NCBI GenBank assembly: GCA_023898805.1
Contig: CP060260.1
Location: forward strand, 1,054,001-1,118,000
Reading direction: 5' to 3'
Source of the DNA: Rhodospirillales bacterium
Lineage (GTDB): Bacteria > Pseudomonadota > Alphaproteobacteria > Micavibrionales > UBA1664
Length of the DNA stretch: 64,000 bases
This document shows positions 16,283 to 25,004 of this stretch, in pieces. A program made the position numbers and the translations under genes. The notes under the pieces were generated by a model. The model worked only from the letters and a program-made list of their open reading frames with translations, had not been told where the DNA came from and ran no database searches. Numbering within the stretch: position 1 is the stretch's first letter; every line of letters starts with the position of its first letter.

Positions 16283-16813
16283 CTAGACCGCCTTTTTGTT
16301 CGCGGCCTGCGCCTGCGCCAGATACTGCTCCCGGTACATGCCCTCGAAATCGACGGGGTTGAGCAACAAGGGCGGGAACCCGGCCTGCGATGTCACCTCG
16401 GCCAGAATCTGCCGGGCGAACGGAAAAGCCAGCTTCGGAATCTCGATCATCAGTAACGGGTGGTGATGCTGTTCCGGCACGGCCGCCGCGACCGAGCACA
16501 CGACCGCATAATCCAGTTGGACCAGAAAAACGACGTCCTGTTCGCGCCGCGCGCTGGCCTCGACATGCAGCAAGACCTCGAAAGTCGTCGTATCCGGCAC
16601 TTGACCCGGCCCTTCGATCTTGCGTGCGTCCAGCGTGACGTTGACGCCCATTTTCGGCACGGCCTGTCCCGGCAGAAGGCTTTGCGGGGCCGAGGGGTTT
16701 TCAAACGACAGGTCCTTGATATATTGGGCATGGACCGTCAACGGCACGACCCGCGCGGTTTGTGGCTGGTCCGGGTTTTGGCTGGTTTCGCCGGTTTCGG
16801 GCGCCTGTGTCAT
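16283..16813 (-). CDS. secB: protein-export chaperone SecB
   Basis: A 176-residue cytosolic chaperone that keeps precursor proteins unfolded and delivers them to SecA. Family motifs include 'AQYIKDLSFENPSAPQSL' (~29-46), 'FEVLLHVEASA', 'VFLVQLDYAVVCSV' and 'PLLLNPVDFEGMY' near the C-terminus. The N-terminal ~20 residues are low-complexity. The convergent dnaQ/secB arrangement is usual for this alphaproteobacterial neighbourhood. It is divergent from the Tim44-like gene. Confidence 0.96.
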   Translation of the reverse strand: MTQAPETGETSQNPDQPQTARVVPLTVHAQYIKDLSFENPSAPQSLLPGQAVPKMGVNVTLDARKIEGPGQVPDTTTFEVLLHVEASARREQDVVFLVQLDYAVVCSVAAAVPEQHHHPLLMIEIPKLAFPFARQILAEVTSQAGFPPLLLNPVDFEGMYREQYLAQAQAANKKAV

Positions 16814-16896
16814 GGTACGCTTGCTGCCTTTTTAAAAAATGGGTGGGTTCGCGCCCGGTTTAGCACGCGATGCACCGCCCCCACAAGGATAGGATA

Positions 16897-17604
16897 ATGA
16901 ATATCGCAAACATACCCGCCGACATTCTGGTTTACGCGGCGATCGCCGTGGTCCTGCTGGTCTGGCTGCGCGGCGTGCTGGGCACCCGTTCGGGTGCCGA
17001 ACGCCAGCGCCCGAACCCCTTCGCCGTCCCTGCCGATGCGGGTTCCGCCACTGGAAAAAATGTGGAAACCGCCCTGCCGCGCGGCGCGCCGCCTTCGTCC
17101 GGCACGCCGCTTGACGCGACGCTGGTGCGCATCGCGCTGGCCGACCGCGCCTTCGATCCCGCGCGCTTCGTTGAAAACGCGAAACAGGCCTTTACGATGG
17201 TGGTGACGGCCTTTGCCAAGGCCGACCGCCGCACCCTGCGCGACCTGCTTTCGCCCGACGTCTATCGCAGTTTCGATTCCGCGCTGGCTGGCCGCGAACG
17301 CGCGGGCCAGACGGCCGAGGCCGAGGTGCTTTCGGTGCTTGACGCCAAGATCATCGACGCCGCGCTGGATGGAAAAACCGCGCGCGTGACCCTGCGCATC
17401 CGGGCCGAGGAAACCTACGCCCTGATCGATTCCGCGGGCAAGACCGTCGCCGGCAACGCCGACCGTGTCGTGATCATGACCGATGTCTGGACCTTCGCGC
17501 GCGACGTCAAATCCGGCGATCCGCGCTGGTTTTTAAGCGAAACGCGCGACGACGTGAAGGAAGACGACGGCATGACCCTGCCCGAGGCGGGCACGGCGGC
17601 CTGA
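16897..17604 (+). CDS. Tim44-domain inner-membrane protein
   Basis: A 235-residue protein from ATG 16897, preceded by AAGGATAGG. An N-terminal membrane segment ('ILVYAAIAVVLLVWLRGVL') is followed by a disordered linker and a Tim44/MBA1-like domain (~85-225; 'FTMVVTAFAKADRRTLRDLL', 'WTFARDVKSGDPRWFLSET'). Bacterial Tim44-like proteins (TimA) are encoded beside secB or fxsA in alphaproteobacteria. Their role, probably in envelope protein assembly, is inferred from the mitochondrial import homologue. Confidence 0.9.
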   Translation: MNIANIPADILVYAAIAVVLLVWLRGVLGTRSGAERQRPNPFAVPADAGSATGKNVETALPRGAPPSSGTPLDATLVRIALADRAFDPARFVENAKQAFTMVVTAFAKADRRTLRDLLSPDVYRSFDSALAGRERAGQTAEAEVLSVLDAKIIDAALDGKTARVTLRIRAEETYALIDSAGKTVAGNADRVVIMTDVWTFARDVKSGDPRWFLSETRDDVKEDDGMTLPEAGTAA

Positions 17605-17614
17605 TACGGCGGCG

Positions 17615-17983
17615 TCAATCTTCGACGCGGGCCAGCATCCGGCCCAGATTGCGGCCGCCCAGTATGTGCAAATGGAAATGCGGCACTTCCTGTCCGCCGT
17701 TTGCGCCCGCATTGGCGATGACGCGGTAACCCTGCGCATCAAGACCCAGATCGGCGACGATTTTTCCCACCGCCGCGAAAAACGCGGTCTGCTCTATCGG
17801 TGCGGCCTTCGTCGCAAAATCGCTTAAGGACACGTACGCGCCCTTGGGAATCACCAACACATGCACCGGTGCCTGCGGATGGATGTCGTTGAAGGCCAGC
17901 ACGTGCTCGTCCTCGAACACCGGCTTGCAGGGAATTTCGCCGGCAAGGATGCGCGCGAAGATGTTGCTGGAATCGTAAGCCAT
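17615..17983 (-). CDS. HIT family nucleotide hydrolase (HinT-like)
   Basis: A 122-residue protein from ATG 17983. It contains the histidine-triad motif 'EVPHFHLHILGGR' (~100-112) and 'AFNDIHPQAPVHVLVIPK' (~30-47), which are diagnostic of the HinT branch of nucleoside phosphoramidases. A longer start at 18037 would overlap the upstream peptidase gene, so it was not chosen. It follows the M29 peptidase gene after 7 nt in the same direction and is probably cotranscribed. Confidence 0.93.
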   Translation of the reverse strand: MAYDSSNIFARILAGEIPCKPVFEDEHVLAFNDIHPQAPVHVLVIPKGAYVSLSDFATKAAPIEQTAFFAAVGKIVADLGLDAQGYRVIANAGANGGQEVPHFHLHILGGRNLGRMLARVED

Positions 17984-17990
17984 GAAAACC

Positions 17991-19451
17991 TCACTTTTCG
18001 GTATATATGTCCTGCCATGCGGGCGGACGCTGGTCAAAGGGCACCGCCCGCCACCCGCGATTGAGGACGTCGAGCGCGGGGTCGGTGAACGCCCCGTCGA
18101 TCATGATCGGCGCGCCGTCCAGAACGATTCGCCCGCCCTTGCCGTACAGCATGGTGGTGATGTCCCAGTGCACGAGGCTGCGGTTGCCGTTGTCGACATG
18201 CACGCGTTCGCCCAGATAATCCGTCATCGTGTAGGCATCCCCCAGCGCGATATGGAACGACCCGCCGATTTTTTCGGACAAAAGAATGCTGGCTACGTGC
18301 TGTTTCAGGTAAGGGTTGGTGCCGATGCCGATTTCGCCCACCCGCCGTGCGCCCGCGTCGGTATCCAGAACCCGGTCCAGATGCGCCTGCCCGCTTTCGG
18401 CCAGCGCCTCGACCAGCAAACCGTCGCGGAAGGTCAGGCGCAAATTTTCCATGATCGCGCCCGCGTCGTCGCGCGCGGTGAAGCGGCCCTGCGCCACGAT
18501 CACGCCGTTGACCGAATCGATTTCCGGCGCCGAAAAAACCTCCGACCCCGGAATGTTGCGCGCGATCACGCTGTTGCAGAACGTGAACCCGTCGATCGAC
18601 ATGCGCAGATCCGTGCCGTCTTCATTGGTGAAATGCAGGTTTTTCCCGGCGTTGAGTGTTTCGATCAATCGCGCCTGCGCCGTGCGGATCAAATCCCAGG
18701 GCTGGTCGCACATGCGAAAATACAGCGTCGCGTAATCCGCGTGCGCGATGCCGTCCACCACCGCGTCCCTTTGCGTCGGAATCGAGGTAAGGACCGAACG
18801 CATTTTCCCCGAAAGAACCCGTTCCCGCCATGGCGCGAGCGCGGCGCGATACGCCTTGATCTTGACCGGGTCGGGTTCGATCACCGTCCATTCCGGCAAA
18901 TTGTGCTGGCACAATATGCGCGTTGTGATCTCGGCCCGCGCCGCGATCAAATCGGCGGCCAGCGCGGCGATGCCCGTCACGTCCGCGGCATTGATCAACA
19001 GCGCGAAAAAATTTTCGTCGTGGACGCTGATGTCAAAACGACGCTTTTCGCTCACGCAGCGATCGAACAATCGGACGCCGATATACCGGGCCTGATCGCC
19101 GATTTCCAGCAAGGGCGCCTCGGATTCCGCCTGTACGATATAAAGTTTTTCCGCCAGCGTGTCTTGTAGCGCACGGGGGACCGGCGGCTCGTTGAATGCC
19201 GTCCATAATGGCATCGTCGCGCCCGCCAGCGTTTTCAAAAACCCCGCGTCGTTTTCCAGCCCGGCCGTAAAAACCCGCATGACGCGCCGCGCCTGCTGGA
19301 TCGCGCCGATCGCGTCGTCCGTTGGCAGGTCGCGCGCATATTGCGCCAGCGCGTCTTGCGCCTGCGCCCGCCACAACGTGTCGCGGCCCGCGTAATCGGC
19401 CAGAAGCCGCGCATCGCGCGCGAAGAAAGGGGAGATATCCGTAAGAATCAT
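17991..19451 (-). CDS. aminopeptidase of the M29 (thermophilic metalloprotease) family
   Basis: A 486-residue protein. The C-terminal half has M29 hallmarks: 'NIPGSEVFSAPEIDSVNG' (~309, metal-binding Glu), 'VGEIGIGTNPYL' (~380) and 'EKIGGSFHIALGDAY' (~400), followed by 'SLVHWDITTML' (His/Asp ligands). These cytoplasmic two-metal enzymes remove N-terminal amino acids from peptides. TATACT lies 8 nt before the ATG on the minus strand, again suggesting a leaderless transcript. It shares its direction and probably an operon with hinT. Confidence 0.88.
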   Translation of the reverse strand: MILTDISPFFARDARLLADYAGRDTLWRAQAQDALAQYARDLPTDDAIGAIQQARRVMRVFTAGLENDAGFLKTLAGATMPLWTAFNEPPVPRALQDTLAEKLYIVQAESEAPLLEIGDQARYIGVRLFDRCVSEKRRFDISVHDENFFALLINAADVTGIAALAADLIAARAEITTRILCQHNLPEWTVIEPDPVKIKAYRAALAPWRERVLSGKMRSVLTSIPTQRDAVVDGIAHADYATLYFRMCDQPWDLIRTAQARLIETLNAGKNLHFTNEDGTDLRMSIDGFTFCNSVIARNIPGSEVFSAPEIDSVNGVIVAQGRFTARDDAGAIMENLRLTFRDGLLVEALAESGQAHLDRVLDTDAGARRVGEIGIGTNPYLKQHVASILLSEKIGGSFHIALGDAYTMTDYLGERVHVDNGNRSLVHWDITTMLYGKGGRIVLDGAPIMIDGAFTDPALDVLNRGWRAVPFDQRPPAWQDIYTEK

Positions 19452-19481
19452 GCGCCGCCAGTATAGCGGGCATGTGCGTGT

Positions 19482-20036
19482 TTAAGAAGCGTCCAGCTTT
19501 TTGGTGTAATACCGCCCGGCCACGAATTGCCCGTCCACCACCGCGTAATACGGGTGGGTGCCAAACTGCACATAGCCGGACCCTTCGTACAGGGCGATGG
19601 CGTGGGCCATGCTTTCGCGTACATCCAGATTGATGACGCTATGCCCCAGTTTCGCGGCCTGTGCCTCGGCGGCTTCAAGCAGCATCCGCGACAACCCGTG
19701 TCCGCGCGCCCAGGGCGTGACGAACAGGCCCGTGATCTGCGCTGCGTGGCGCTGAGCCTCGTTATTTTGGGGCGGGCGGATCAATTGGCAGCAGCCACAG
19801 ATCACCCCGTCCAGCCGCGCCACGAATAACTGCCGCAAGGGCATGACGATGACGCCTTGCCAGAACCGCTCCAGAACCTCCCGCGCGGGTAAATCCAGCC
19901 ATCCGAACCCGCCGCCCGCCTTGATCGCGGCATCGGTCGCGTCGCACAGGTCCTGTAAATCCGATTCGCTTAGGGGGTCGAGCGTAAGCGCGACGGATAA
20001 AAGCGGCGCGGCTTTTGGTTGGGTCGATACATCCAT
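19482..20036 (-). CDS. GNAT family N-acetyltransferase
   Basis: A 184-residue acetyltransferase with the acetyl-CoA-binding motif A 'ITGLFVTPWARGHGLSRMLL' (R/Q-x-x-G-x-G/A, ~105-124) and motif B 'AIALYEGSGYVQFG' near residue 150. The substrate is unknown. TATTCT lies 7 nt upstream of the ATG. It starts 30 bp from the M29 gene and may be transcribed with it. Confidence 0.88.
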   Translation of the reverse strand: MDVSTQPKAAPLLSVALTLDPLSESDLQDLCDATDAAIKAGGGFGWLDLPAREVLERFWQGVIVMPLRQLFVARLDGVICGCCQLIRPPQNNEAQRHAAQITGLFVTPWARGHGLSRMLLEAAEAQAAKLGHSVINLDVRESMAHAIALYEGSGYVQFGTHPYYAVVDGQFVAGRYYTKKLDAS

Positions 20037-20084
20037 GACTCATAGAATAGCGCCGAAAACGTGAAAAAAAAGGAAAGCTTTGCC

Positions 20085-20152
20085 GCGTTGCGGCGGAAAC
20101 GAAATCTATCGCGTTGCGGCGGAAACGAAATCTATCGCGTTGCGGCGAAAAT
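20085..20152. repeat. 26-bp tandem repeat, 2.6 copies
   Basis: A 26-bp unit beginning GCGTTGCGGCGGAAACGAAA occurs at 20085-20110 and 20111-20136, and in part at 20137-20152. It lies in the 124-bp gap upstream of the GNAT gene and downstream of the 372-aa gene. No stable hairpin was found; there is no evidence for coding. Confidence 0.9.
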
Positions 20153-20160
20153 ATGAAAGG

Positions 20161-21279
20161 TCAGGGCGCGCGCGGTCCTCTGCGGACCCAATCCGGCTCT
20201 ACCCGTTTCGCCGCCAGCCGCGGTTGTCGGTCTGCCTGCGCCGCGAAATTGAACGCGAGCTGCGCGTCTGGCACTCGGTCGATCGGGATGAATTGCGCAT
20301 CCTCGACCACCTGAAAAAACAGCTTAACGGGATAATTCCCACTTAATCCCTCACCGGTGCGAAAGGCGTCGTTAAGCCGCCGCGCGTCTTCGGCCCACAG
20401 ATATGGCCGGGCGATGACCGTGCTGCGCCCGCCATGTTCCGTGAATCGCGCCCGCGCGGTATCGCGGGGCAGGTGGACATGCAGATTGTAATGATGCGCG
20501 ACGGGCAAAAGACTACTGATCTGCCGCCCACGTACGGATTTAAGCCGGCCGAACCCCATCTTGTCCTGTTCGCGCGCGGGGGCAAAATAAACCAGCTTCG
20601 GCGCCGCCTGTACGGTCGCGAACCGTGGATCGTAACGCTCGGCCATCATGCGCACCATCTGCTTGATCGCGTCGGTGTTGTCGTACAGCGCAAAATACGA
20701 AAGCCGCTGTACGGTATCGCCCGTACGCACCCAGACATGGCCAAGACCGGTGCCGTCGCCGTATTTGGCGATTTTATCGATGGTTTGCATCACCTCGCTT
20801 GTGTCGTGCATGGCGGCGCTGACATAGGCTTGCGGCCGATCGTGTTGATGCGCGTACTGGTCTTTGACCCAGACCGCGAACGGCATGCATGCGCCAAGCC
20901 ACGACGTACCCACGCTTCGGGTTTCGTCGCTGACGGGCTTTTTCAGGTTCAGCCCGGTATCGAAATTCAGGTTGAGCAGAATCGGAATGCCGCCTTCCAG
21001 CGCACCGCAAAGGGATTTGATGGTTTGAAGGGTTTTCGTTCTGCCGCCTTCCGGACAGTCCGGGGCGTGTGTTTCGTGGTCTTTGGTGTTGAAATGCGTG
21101 CGCCGCAATACCGTGTGTCCCTCTGCCATCGCGGCCCCGATCGGGCGCATTTCCGCGTTGCATCCCGTGTGCGGACAGACGATATGATTGGCGCGGGCGA
21201 AGGCGCGGCTTACCTCACCCGGTGCGATGACACGGAACCGGCCTGTTTCTTCATCATAAAGGCGCGCAAGAAAAGTCAT
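20161..21279 (-). CDS. unrecognised protein with N-terminal Cys/His zinc-like site
   Basis: A 372-residue protein. Near residues 35-75 it has 'CPHTGCNAEM' and 'THFNTKDHETHAPDCPEGG', a Cys/His pattern that could bind zinc. The rest is a mixed soluble domain with no membrane segment ('ILLNLNFDTGLNLKKPVSDE', 'GTSWLGACMPFAVWVKDQ', 'VKLFFQVVEDAQFIPIDR'). I do not recognise a family. It lies between the repeat array and smr, with a short gap to each. Confidence 0.6.
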   Translation of the reverse strand: MTFLARLYDEETGRFRVIAPGEVSRAFARANHIVCPHTGCNAEMRPIGAAMAEGHTVLRRTHFNTKDHETHAPDCPEGGRTKTLQTIKSLCGALEGGIPILLNLNFDTGLNLKKPVSDETRSVGTSWLGACMPFAVWVKDQYAHQHDRPQAYVSAAMHDTSEVMQTIDKIAKYGDGTGLGHVWVRTGDTVQRLSYFALYDNTDAIKQMVRMMAERYDPRFATVQAAPKLVYFAPAREQDKMGFGRLKSVRGRQISSLLPVAHHYNLHVHLPRDTARARFTEHGGRSTVIARPYLWAEDARRLNDAFRTGEGLSGNYPVKLFFQVVEDAQFIPIDRVPDAQLAFNFAAQADRQPRLAAKRVEPDWVRRGPRAP

Positions 21280-21331
21280 GCGATTTTATGCCCTATGTAA
21301 AAACAAAGTTATTCGCGCGGATGCCCCTTCA

Positions 21332-21886
21332 TTATGGGCCACATTCACGCCTGCGCCGCAACAGGATATAGAACGCACCCGCGCCGCCATGCGCGCGTGC
21401 GGGCGCGTGCGCCAGCACCATGCGGCGCACCGCCCCGTCCGCCAGCCACTCCGGCAACCGGGTGCGCAGGACCCCCTCGTTGCGTAAGCCCTTGCCGGTA
21501 ATCACCAATACGCACCGCGCCGCGCGCGCCCATGCCTGCGCCAGAAAACCGTGCAGCGCCTCGCGCGCGTCCATCTGCCCGTACCCGTGCAGGTCCAGTA
21601 CGGCCTCGATCGGCATTCCCCCGCGCTCGAATCGGCGGCGCGTGCGCGCATCCAGCTCGCGGCCGGGCTCCGCGCTTTTTTGGGTTTTCGTAGGCGCGGC
21701 GCGGGAAAGGCCCGAACCATGCGTCCTGACCGGTGAATCTGCGATAAAAACCGGTTTTGCGGGTCGCGTCCGCCCCGGCAGGGGCGTGACCTCGGCGGCG
21801 ACATGCGCCCACAGTAACGCGTCCTCCGCATCCGTGTGCGAGGCTTTTTGTCCCTTATGCCTGCCCGGCCTGTTTTCTGTGTCCAT
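21332..21886 (-). CDS. Smr-domain protein (MutS2 C-terminal-like)
   Basis: A 184-residue protein with a C-terminal Smr domain. 'AVLDLHGYGQMDAREALHGF' contains the LDLHG motif, 'RCVLVITGKGLRNEGVL' the second, and 'APARAHGGAGAFYILLRR' the HGG motif. Smr domains nick or cleave nucleic acids. The N-terminal ~90 residues are basic and probably disordered. I chose ATG 21886; the upstream start at 21940 gives a weakly supported extension. Smr genes typically lie near Tim44-like genes in alphaproteobacteria, as here. Confidence 0.9.
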   Translation of the reverse strand: MDTENRPGRHKGQKASHTDAEDALLWAHVAAEVTPLPGRTRPAKPVFIADSPVRTHGSGLSRAAPTKTQKSAEPGRELDARTRRRFERGGMPIEAVLDLHGYGQMDAREALHGFLAQAWARAARCVLVITGKGLRNEGVLRTRLPEWLADGAVRRMVLAHAPARAHGGAGAFYILLRRRRECGP

Positions 21887-21948
21887 CACGAGTCTCTGGC
21901 AACGTTTCGGCTTTCCGCTTATGCTAGGACAATCAGGCAATCAGGGAA

Positions 21949-22710
21949 ATGAACATATCCATGTCGACACGCATCACAGGCCGGTTCCTGATTTTGGCGT
22001 TCGCACTTGTCCTGTGTCCGGCGCTGGTCGCATGGGCGGACAGCGCGCCTGCCGATAAATCCCCCGCGCCGCCGCTGCTGATGCTTGCCCAGATGCAGCC
22101 GACCCATCCCGAACATATTTTGATGATCTTCGACAAAATCGCGGGGATCGAGCCTGATTTTGCGGCTTTGGCCGGAAAATCGCCGTTTCTTAACAAGGCC
22201 AAGGAGGTCGACCGCGACTCGATCATCAACCGTGAAAACAACCGCCTGCGCCAGACCTGGGCTGACCTGGATTCGTCCCAGCCGATCGTGGTGCATACAT
22301 CGGTCAACCTTGCCAATTATTCGACCATCAACGAACAACTGACCTTGCCCGAATTCAATCCGAAGACGTTTTTTTCCTTCGCCATTTACGGGGAAAATAT
22401 CGCCATCGTGCCCAAGGATATCGCGCGGTTTTCAAAAATCCCGCTGACCCGGCAGCAAATGGACGAAATTTTGAAAAAAACAACCAGCACCGCGGCCACC
22501 GCCGAACTGATCCTGAAACCTGCGGTTGCCGACGCCAAAACGCCTTTCGTCCATGACGGCAAATCCTATTGGCTGATGCTGGCGGAGATCGGTGAAATAC
22601 GCCTGTGGGCGGGCAAGGAAGGCGACGCCCAACTTTTGTGGATGCACCGCGCCGATTGGTACAAACCGAAGGAGGATACGTCCCTTCTCAACCTTAAAAG
22701 CGGGATGTAG
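21949..22710 (+). CDS. exported protein of unknown function
   Basis: A 253-residue protein with a signal peptide ('FLILAFALVLCPALVAWA' ~12-30). The mature part contains 'FDKIAGIEPDFAALAGKSPF' and 'TINEQLTLPEFNPKTFFSFA'. No enzyme motif is visible. A CAGGGAA ribosome-binding site precedes the ATG at 21949. The next gene starts 6 nt after its stop, so the two form an operon divergent from smr. I recall a similar pattern in an alphaproteobacterial DUF but cannot name it. Confidence 0.7.
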   Translation: MNISMSTRITGRFLILAFALVLCPALVAWADSAPADKSPAPPLLMLAQMQPTHPEHILMIFDKIAGIEPDFAALAGKSPFLNKAKEVDRDSIINRENNRLRQTWADLDSSQPIVVHTSVNLANYSTINEQLTLPEFNPKTFFSFAIYGENIAIVPKDIARFSKIPLTRQQMDEILKKTTSTAATAELILKPAVADAKTPFVHDGKSYWLMLAEIGEIRLWAGKEGDAQLLWMHRADWYKPKEDTSLLNLKSGM

Positions 22711-22716
22711 CGAGGC

Positions 22717-23265
22717 ATGTCGGGGATCGACCAGCTCCCGCCCGTACCGCCGCCCGGTCAGCCCCGCCGGACCGAGAATACCGACACAAGGCAGGACATC
22801 CTTCATCACGATCCCGAATTCTATAAGCAAAAAAAGAAACGGGATGAGGAAGCCGAAACCCGCGATCCGTACGAGGATCTGGCCGAAGTCTCGGTTCCTG
22901 CCCTGCGTAACTTCCTGATGAGTCTGGCCGACCGACCGCCGCCGCCGGAGCCGCCGCCCGCCGCGCCCGTACACGAACCGCCGCATACGCCGACCCCGCA
23001 ACAGGCTGCGGCCAGCGCTTATCAAAAGCGCGCCGGCGTTACGCCTGCTTCATCCCCGCCCCCGGTTACCACCCCTGCGCCGACCGCGCTGGACGCGGCG
23101 GCCGCCGCGCTCGACCGGGCCGAGATACTGGACCTGATCCGTGATCTCGACCGGCTGGCGGCGGCTGGTATCGAAACCATCGCGCTGGAAAAGGGCGACG
23201 GTTTTCTGGCCTCCATCCGTGCGGGCATCACCCGCGCCCGCGCTTCTTTGTCGCAGCGCACATAA
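22717..23265 (+). CDS. unrecognised Pro-rich small protein
   Basis: A 182-residue protein. A charged N-terminus (~1-60) precedes a Pro-rich, low-complexity middle (~72-125) and a helical C-terminus (~126-182, 'ALDRAEILDLIRDLDRLAAA'). There is no signal peptide or membrane helix. It is the second gene of the 21949 operon. Confidence 0.6.
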   Translation: MSGIDQLPPVPPPGQPRRTENTDTRQDILHHDPEFYKQKKKRDEEAETRDPYEDLAEVSVPALRNFLMSLADRPPPPEPPPAAPVHEPPHTPTPQQAAASAYQKRAGVTPASSPPPVTTPAPTALDAAAAALDRAEILDLIRDLDRLAAAGIETIALEKGDGFLASIRAGITRARASLSQRT

Positions 23266-23382
23266 AGCGTGTCAAAATCAGGCGATTCAGATAGAATCAC
23301 CTTAAGTACGCAGTTTCCCGCCTTTTTTCGGATCTCTCGCCATTGACCTTCCTGTCCTGCGGCCATCCCGAAATCTGTTTTT

Positions 23383-23398
23383 GCACCGCTTCCGGTGC
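23383..23398 (+). ncRNA. stem-loop of a possible small RNA or leader upstream of phoH
   Basis: GCACCG-CTTC-CGGTGC stem-loop inside the 236-bp gap 23266-23501. Together with the strong terminator at 23427-23449 it could belong to a short transcript ending before phoH, or to the 3' end of the preceding operon. I do not match it to a known RNA family. Confidence 0.3.
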
Positions 23399-23426
23399 GA
23401 CCCCTGCCCGAACGCTGATTTTTATG

Positions 23427-23449
23427 ACCTCCGTCCCGGAGGTTTTTTT
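23427..23449 (+). terminator. intrinsic terminator upstream of phoH
   Basis: ACCTCCG-TCC-CGGAGGT with a run of seven T (23443-23449), the first T pairing in the stem. It is a compact, strong intrinsic terminator, read rightward, closing either the 21949-23265 operon or a small RNA. Confidence 0.85.
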
Positions 23450-23501
23450 GTCTTAAGTGCCCAAAAATCCATAAACAACCCGAACGGAAAACGAGGTCCC
23501 G

Positions 23502-24260
23502 ATGTCCAGAATGTCCCGGAAAGAAAAACAGGCGCAATTCCGCAGCATCAAAGGCGGCAAGCCGACCGGGGCCCCGGCCTTTACGGATGATGTTTGGGAT
23601 CCGCTGGCCGACGACATCGACCGCAACCGCGACCAGTCCTACGTCAAGCGCGTGCGCCCGCGCACGGAAGGCCAGAAAATCCTGATGGATTCGATTCTCG
23701 GCCATGCAATGACGCTGGCCATCGGCCCCGCCGGCACTGGCAAGACCTATCTCGCCATTTCCGCCGCCGTCGAGGCGCTGGAGGACGGGCGTATCGACCG
23801 CATCATCCTTTCAAGGCCTGCGATGGAGGCCGGGGAAAGCATCGGCTTCCTGCCCGGCGACATGCACGAGAAAATGGCGCCGTACCTGCGCCCCTTGTAC
23901 GACGCGCTGGGTGACCGGCTGGGCGGCAAGCGCGTACGCCAGTACATGGATGACGGCACGATCGAAATCGCGCCCATCGGTTTCATGCGCGGGCGCACCC
24001 TCAACAACGCCTTCATCGTGGTGGACGAAGCGCAGAACTGTACGTATCAACAGCTTAAAATGCTGCTTTCGCGTCTTGGTTGGAACTCGACCATGGTGGT
24101 GACCGGCGACCCCGAGCAATCGGACCTTCTGCCCGGCATGTCAGGCTTGGCGCAGGTGGCAGACAAACTCGCGCGCGTCGGCAATGTCGGCGTCGTCACC
24201 CTCAAGGCCTGCGATATCGTGCGTCACCCGCTGGTTGCCGAAATGCTGGGCGTGCTGTAA
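23502..24260 (+). CDS. PhoH-family ATPase
   Basis: A 252-residue protein. It has Walker A 'AIGPAGTGKTYLAISAAVEA' (~72), Walker B 'NNAFIVVDEAQNCTYQQLKM' (~172) and 'VVTGDPEQSDL'. This is the PhoH/PhoL type ATPase domain, which in relatives is linked to RNA processing and phosphate or stress response. There is no YbeY gene alongside. A GAGG-type ribosome-binding site precedes the ATG. It is followed by a SCO1-like gene. Confidence 0.9.
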   Translation: MSRMSRKEKQAQFRSIKGGKPTGAPAFTDDVWDPLADDIDRNRDQSYVKRVRPRTEGQKILMDSILGHAMTLAIGPAGTGKTYLAISAAVEALEDGRIDRIILSRPAMEAGESIGFLPGDMHEKMAPYLRPLYDALGDRLGGKRVRQYMDDGTIEIAPIGFMRGRTLNNAFIVVDEAQNCTYQQLKMLLSRLGWNSTMVVTGDPEQSDLLPGMSGLAQVADKLARVGNVGVVTLKACDIVRHPLVAEMLGVL

Positions 24261-24270
24261 ACCGGGGGGC

Positions 24271-24903
24271 GTGAATCCCGCCTCTACCCGCATCCTCCGC
24301 CTTGTTTTTATCGCTCTGTTCGGCTTCGCGCTGGTCGCATCGGTGGTTTATGTCCAGATCCGCGATCGCGGCCTGCTCGACCCCGCTGGCGGCACCGCCC
24401 TTGAACCGCGGCCTTTCGGCGGCGACTTCGCGGGTCTGCTCGACCAAAACGGCGCGATCCAGCCTGCCGATGCCTTTCACGATAAATACCAGCTGGTATT
24501 TTTCGGCTTCACCCATTGCCCGGCCATTTGCCCCGGCGAGCTGCAGAAACTGGCTTATATACTGGCGCACCTGCCGCCGGACAAAAAAGCCCGTATCGCG
24601 CCGATTTTCGTGACCGTCGACCCGCATCGCGACACCCCGGACGTGATGAAACAGTATCTTTCGATGTTCGATCCCGCGATCATCGGCCTGACCGGGCGGC
24701 AATCGGATATCGACCGGGTGGTGGCCCAGTGGAAGGTCTATGCCCTGCGGGTCGACGACCCGCAAAGCCCCGGCGAATATACGATGGATCATTCGGCGTT
24801 CACCTATTTGCGCGACCCGGAAGGCTGGCTGGTCGACCTGTTCGACATCGACGCCGCCCCGGATGCGATTCTGGCCGCGCTGGAAAAACGGGTTCGGTCC
24901 TAA
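24271..24903 (+). CDS. SCO1/SenC-family copper/thiol protein
   Basis: A 210-residue protein with one N-terminal membrane anchor ('ILRLVFIALFGFALVASVVY') and a thioredoxin-fold SCO domain. The metal-binding motif is 'FFGFTHCPAICPGELQKL' (CxxxC) and the distant His is in 'YTMDHSAFTYLRDPEG'. SCO proteins deliver Cu to the CuA site of cytochrome c oxidase. I chose GTG 24271, 10 nt after phoH and preceded by a G-rich Shine-Dalgarno-like run. The upstream ATG start in the same frame would overlap phoH. Confidence 0.9.
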   Translation: MNPASTRILRLVFIALFGFALVASVVYVQIRDRGLLDPAGGTALEPRPFGGDFAGLLDQNGAIQPADAFHDKYQLVFFGFTHCPAICPGELQKLAYILAHLPPDKKARIAPIFVTVDPHRDTPDVMKQYLSMFDPAIIGLTGRQSDIDRVVAQWKVYALRVDDPQSPGEYTMDHSAFTYLRDPEGWLVDLFDIDAAPDAILAALEKRVRS

Positions 24904-25004
24904 AACCCCGGCCCTAAAACCCGGCCCTAAAACCTTTGCCAAGAGCCCGTTTTTTTTGGTAAAATAATCAAAACAGGGACCAAAAAGGTATTCGAGGGCA
25001 ATCA

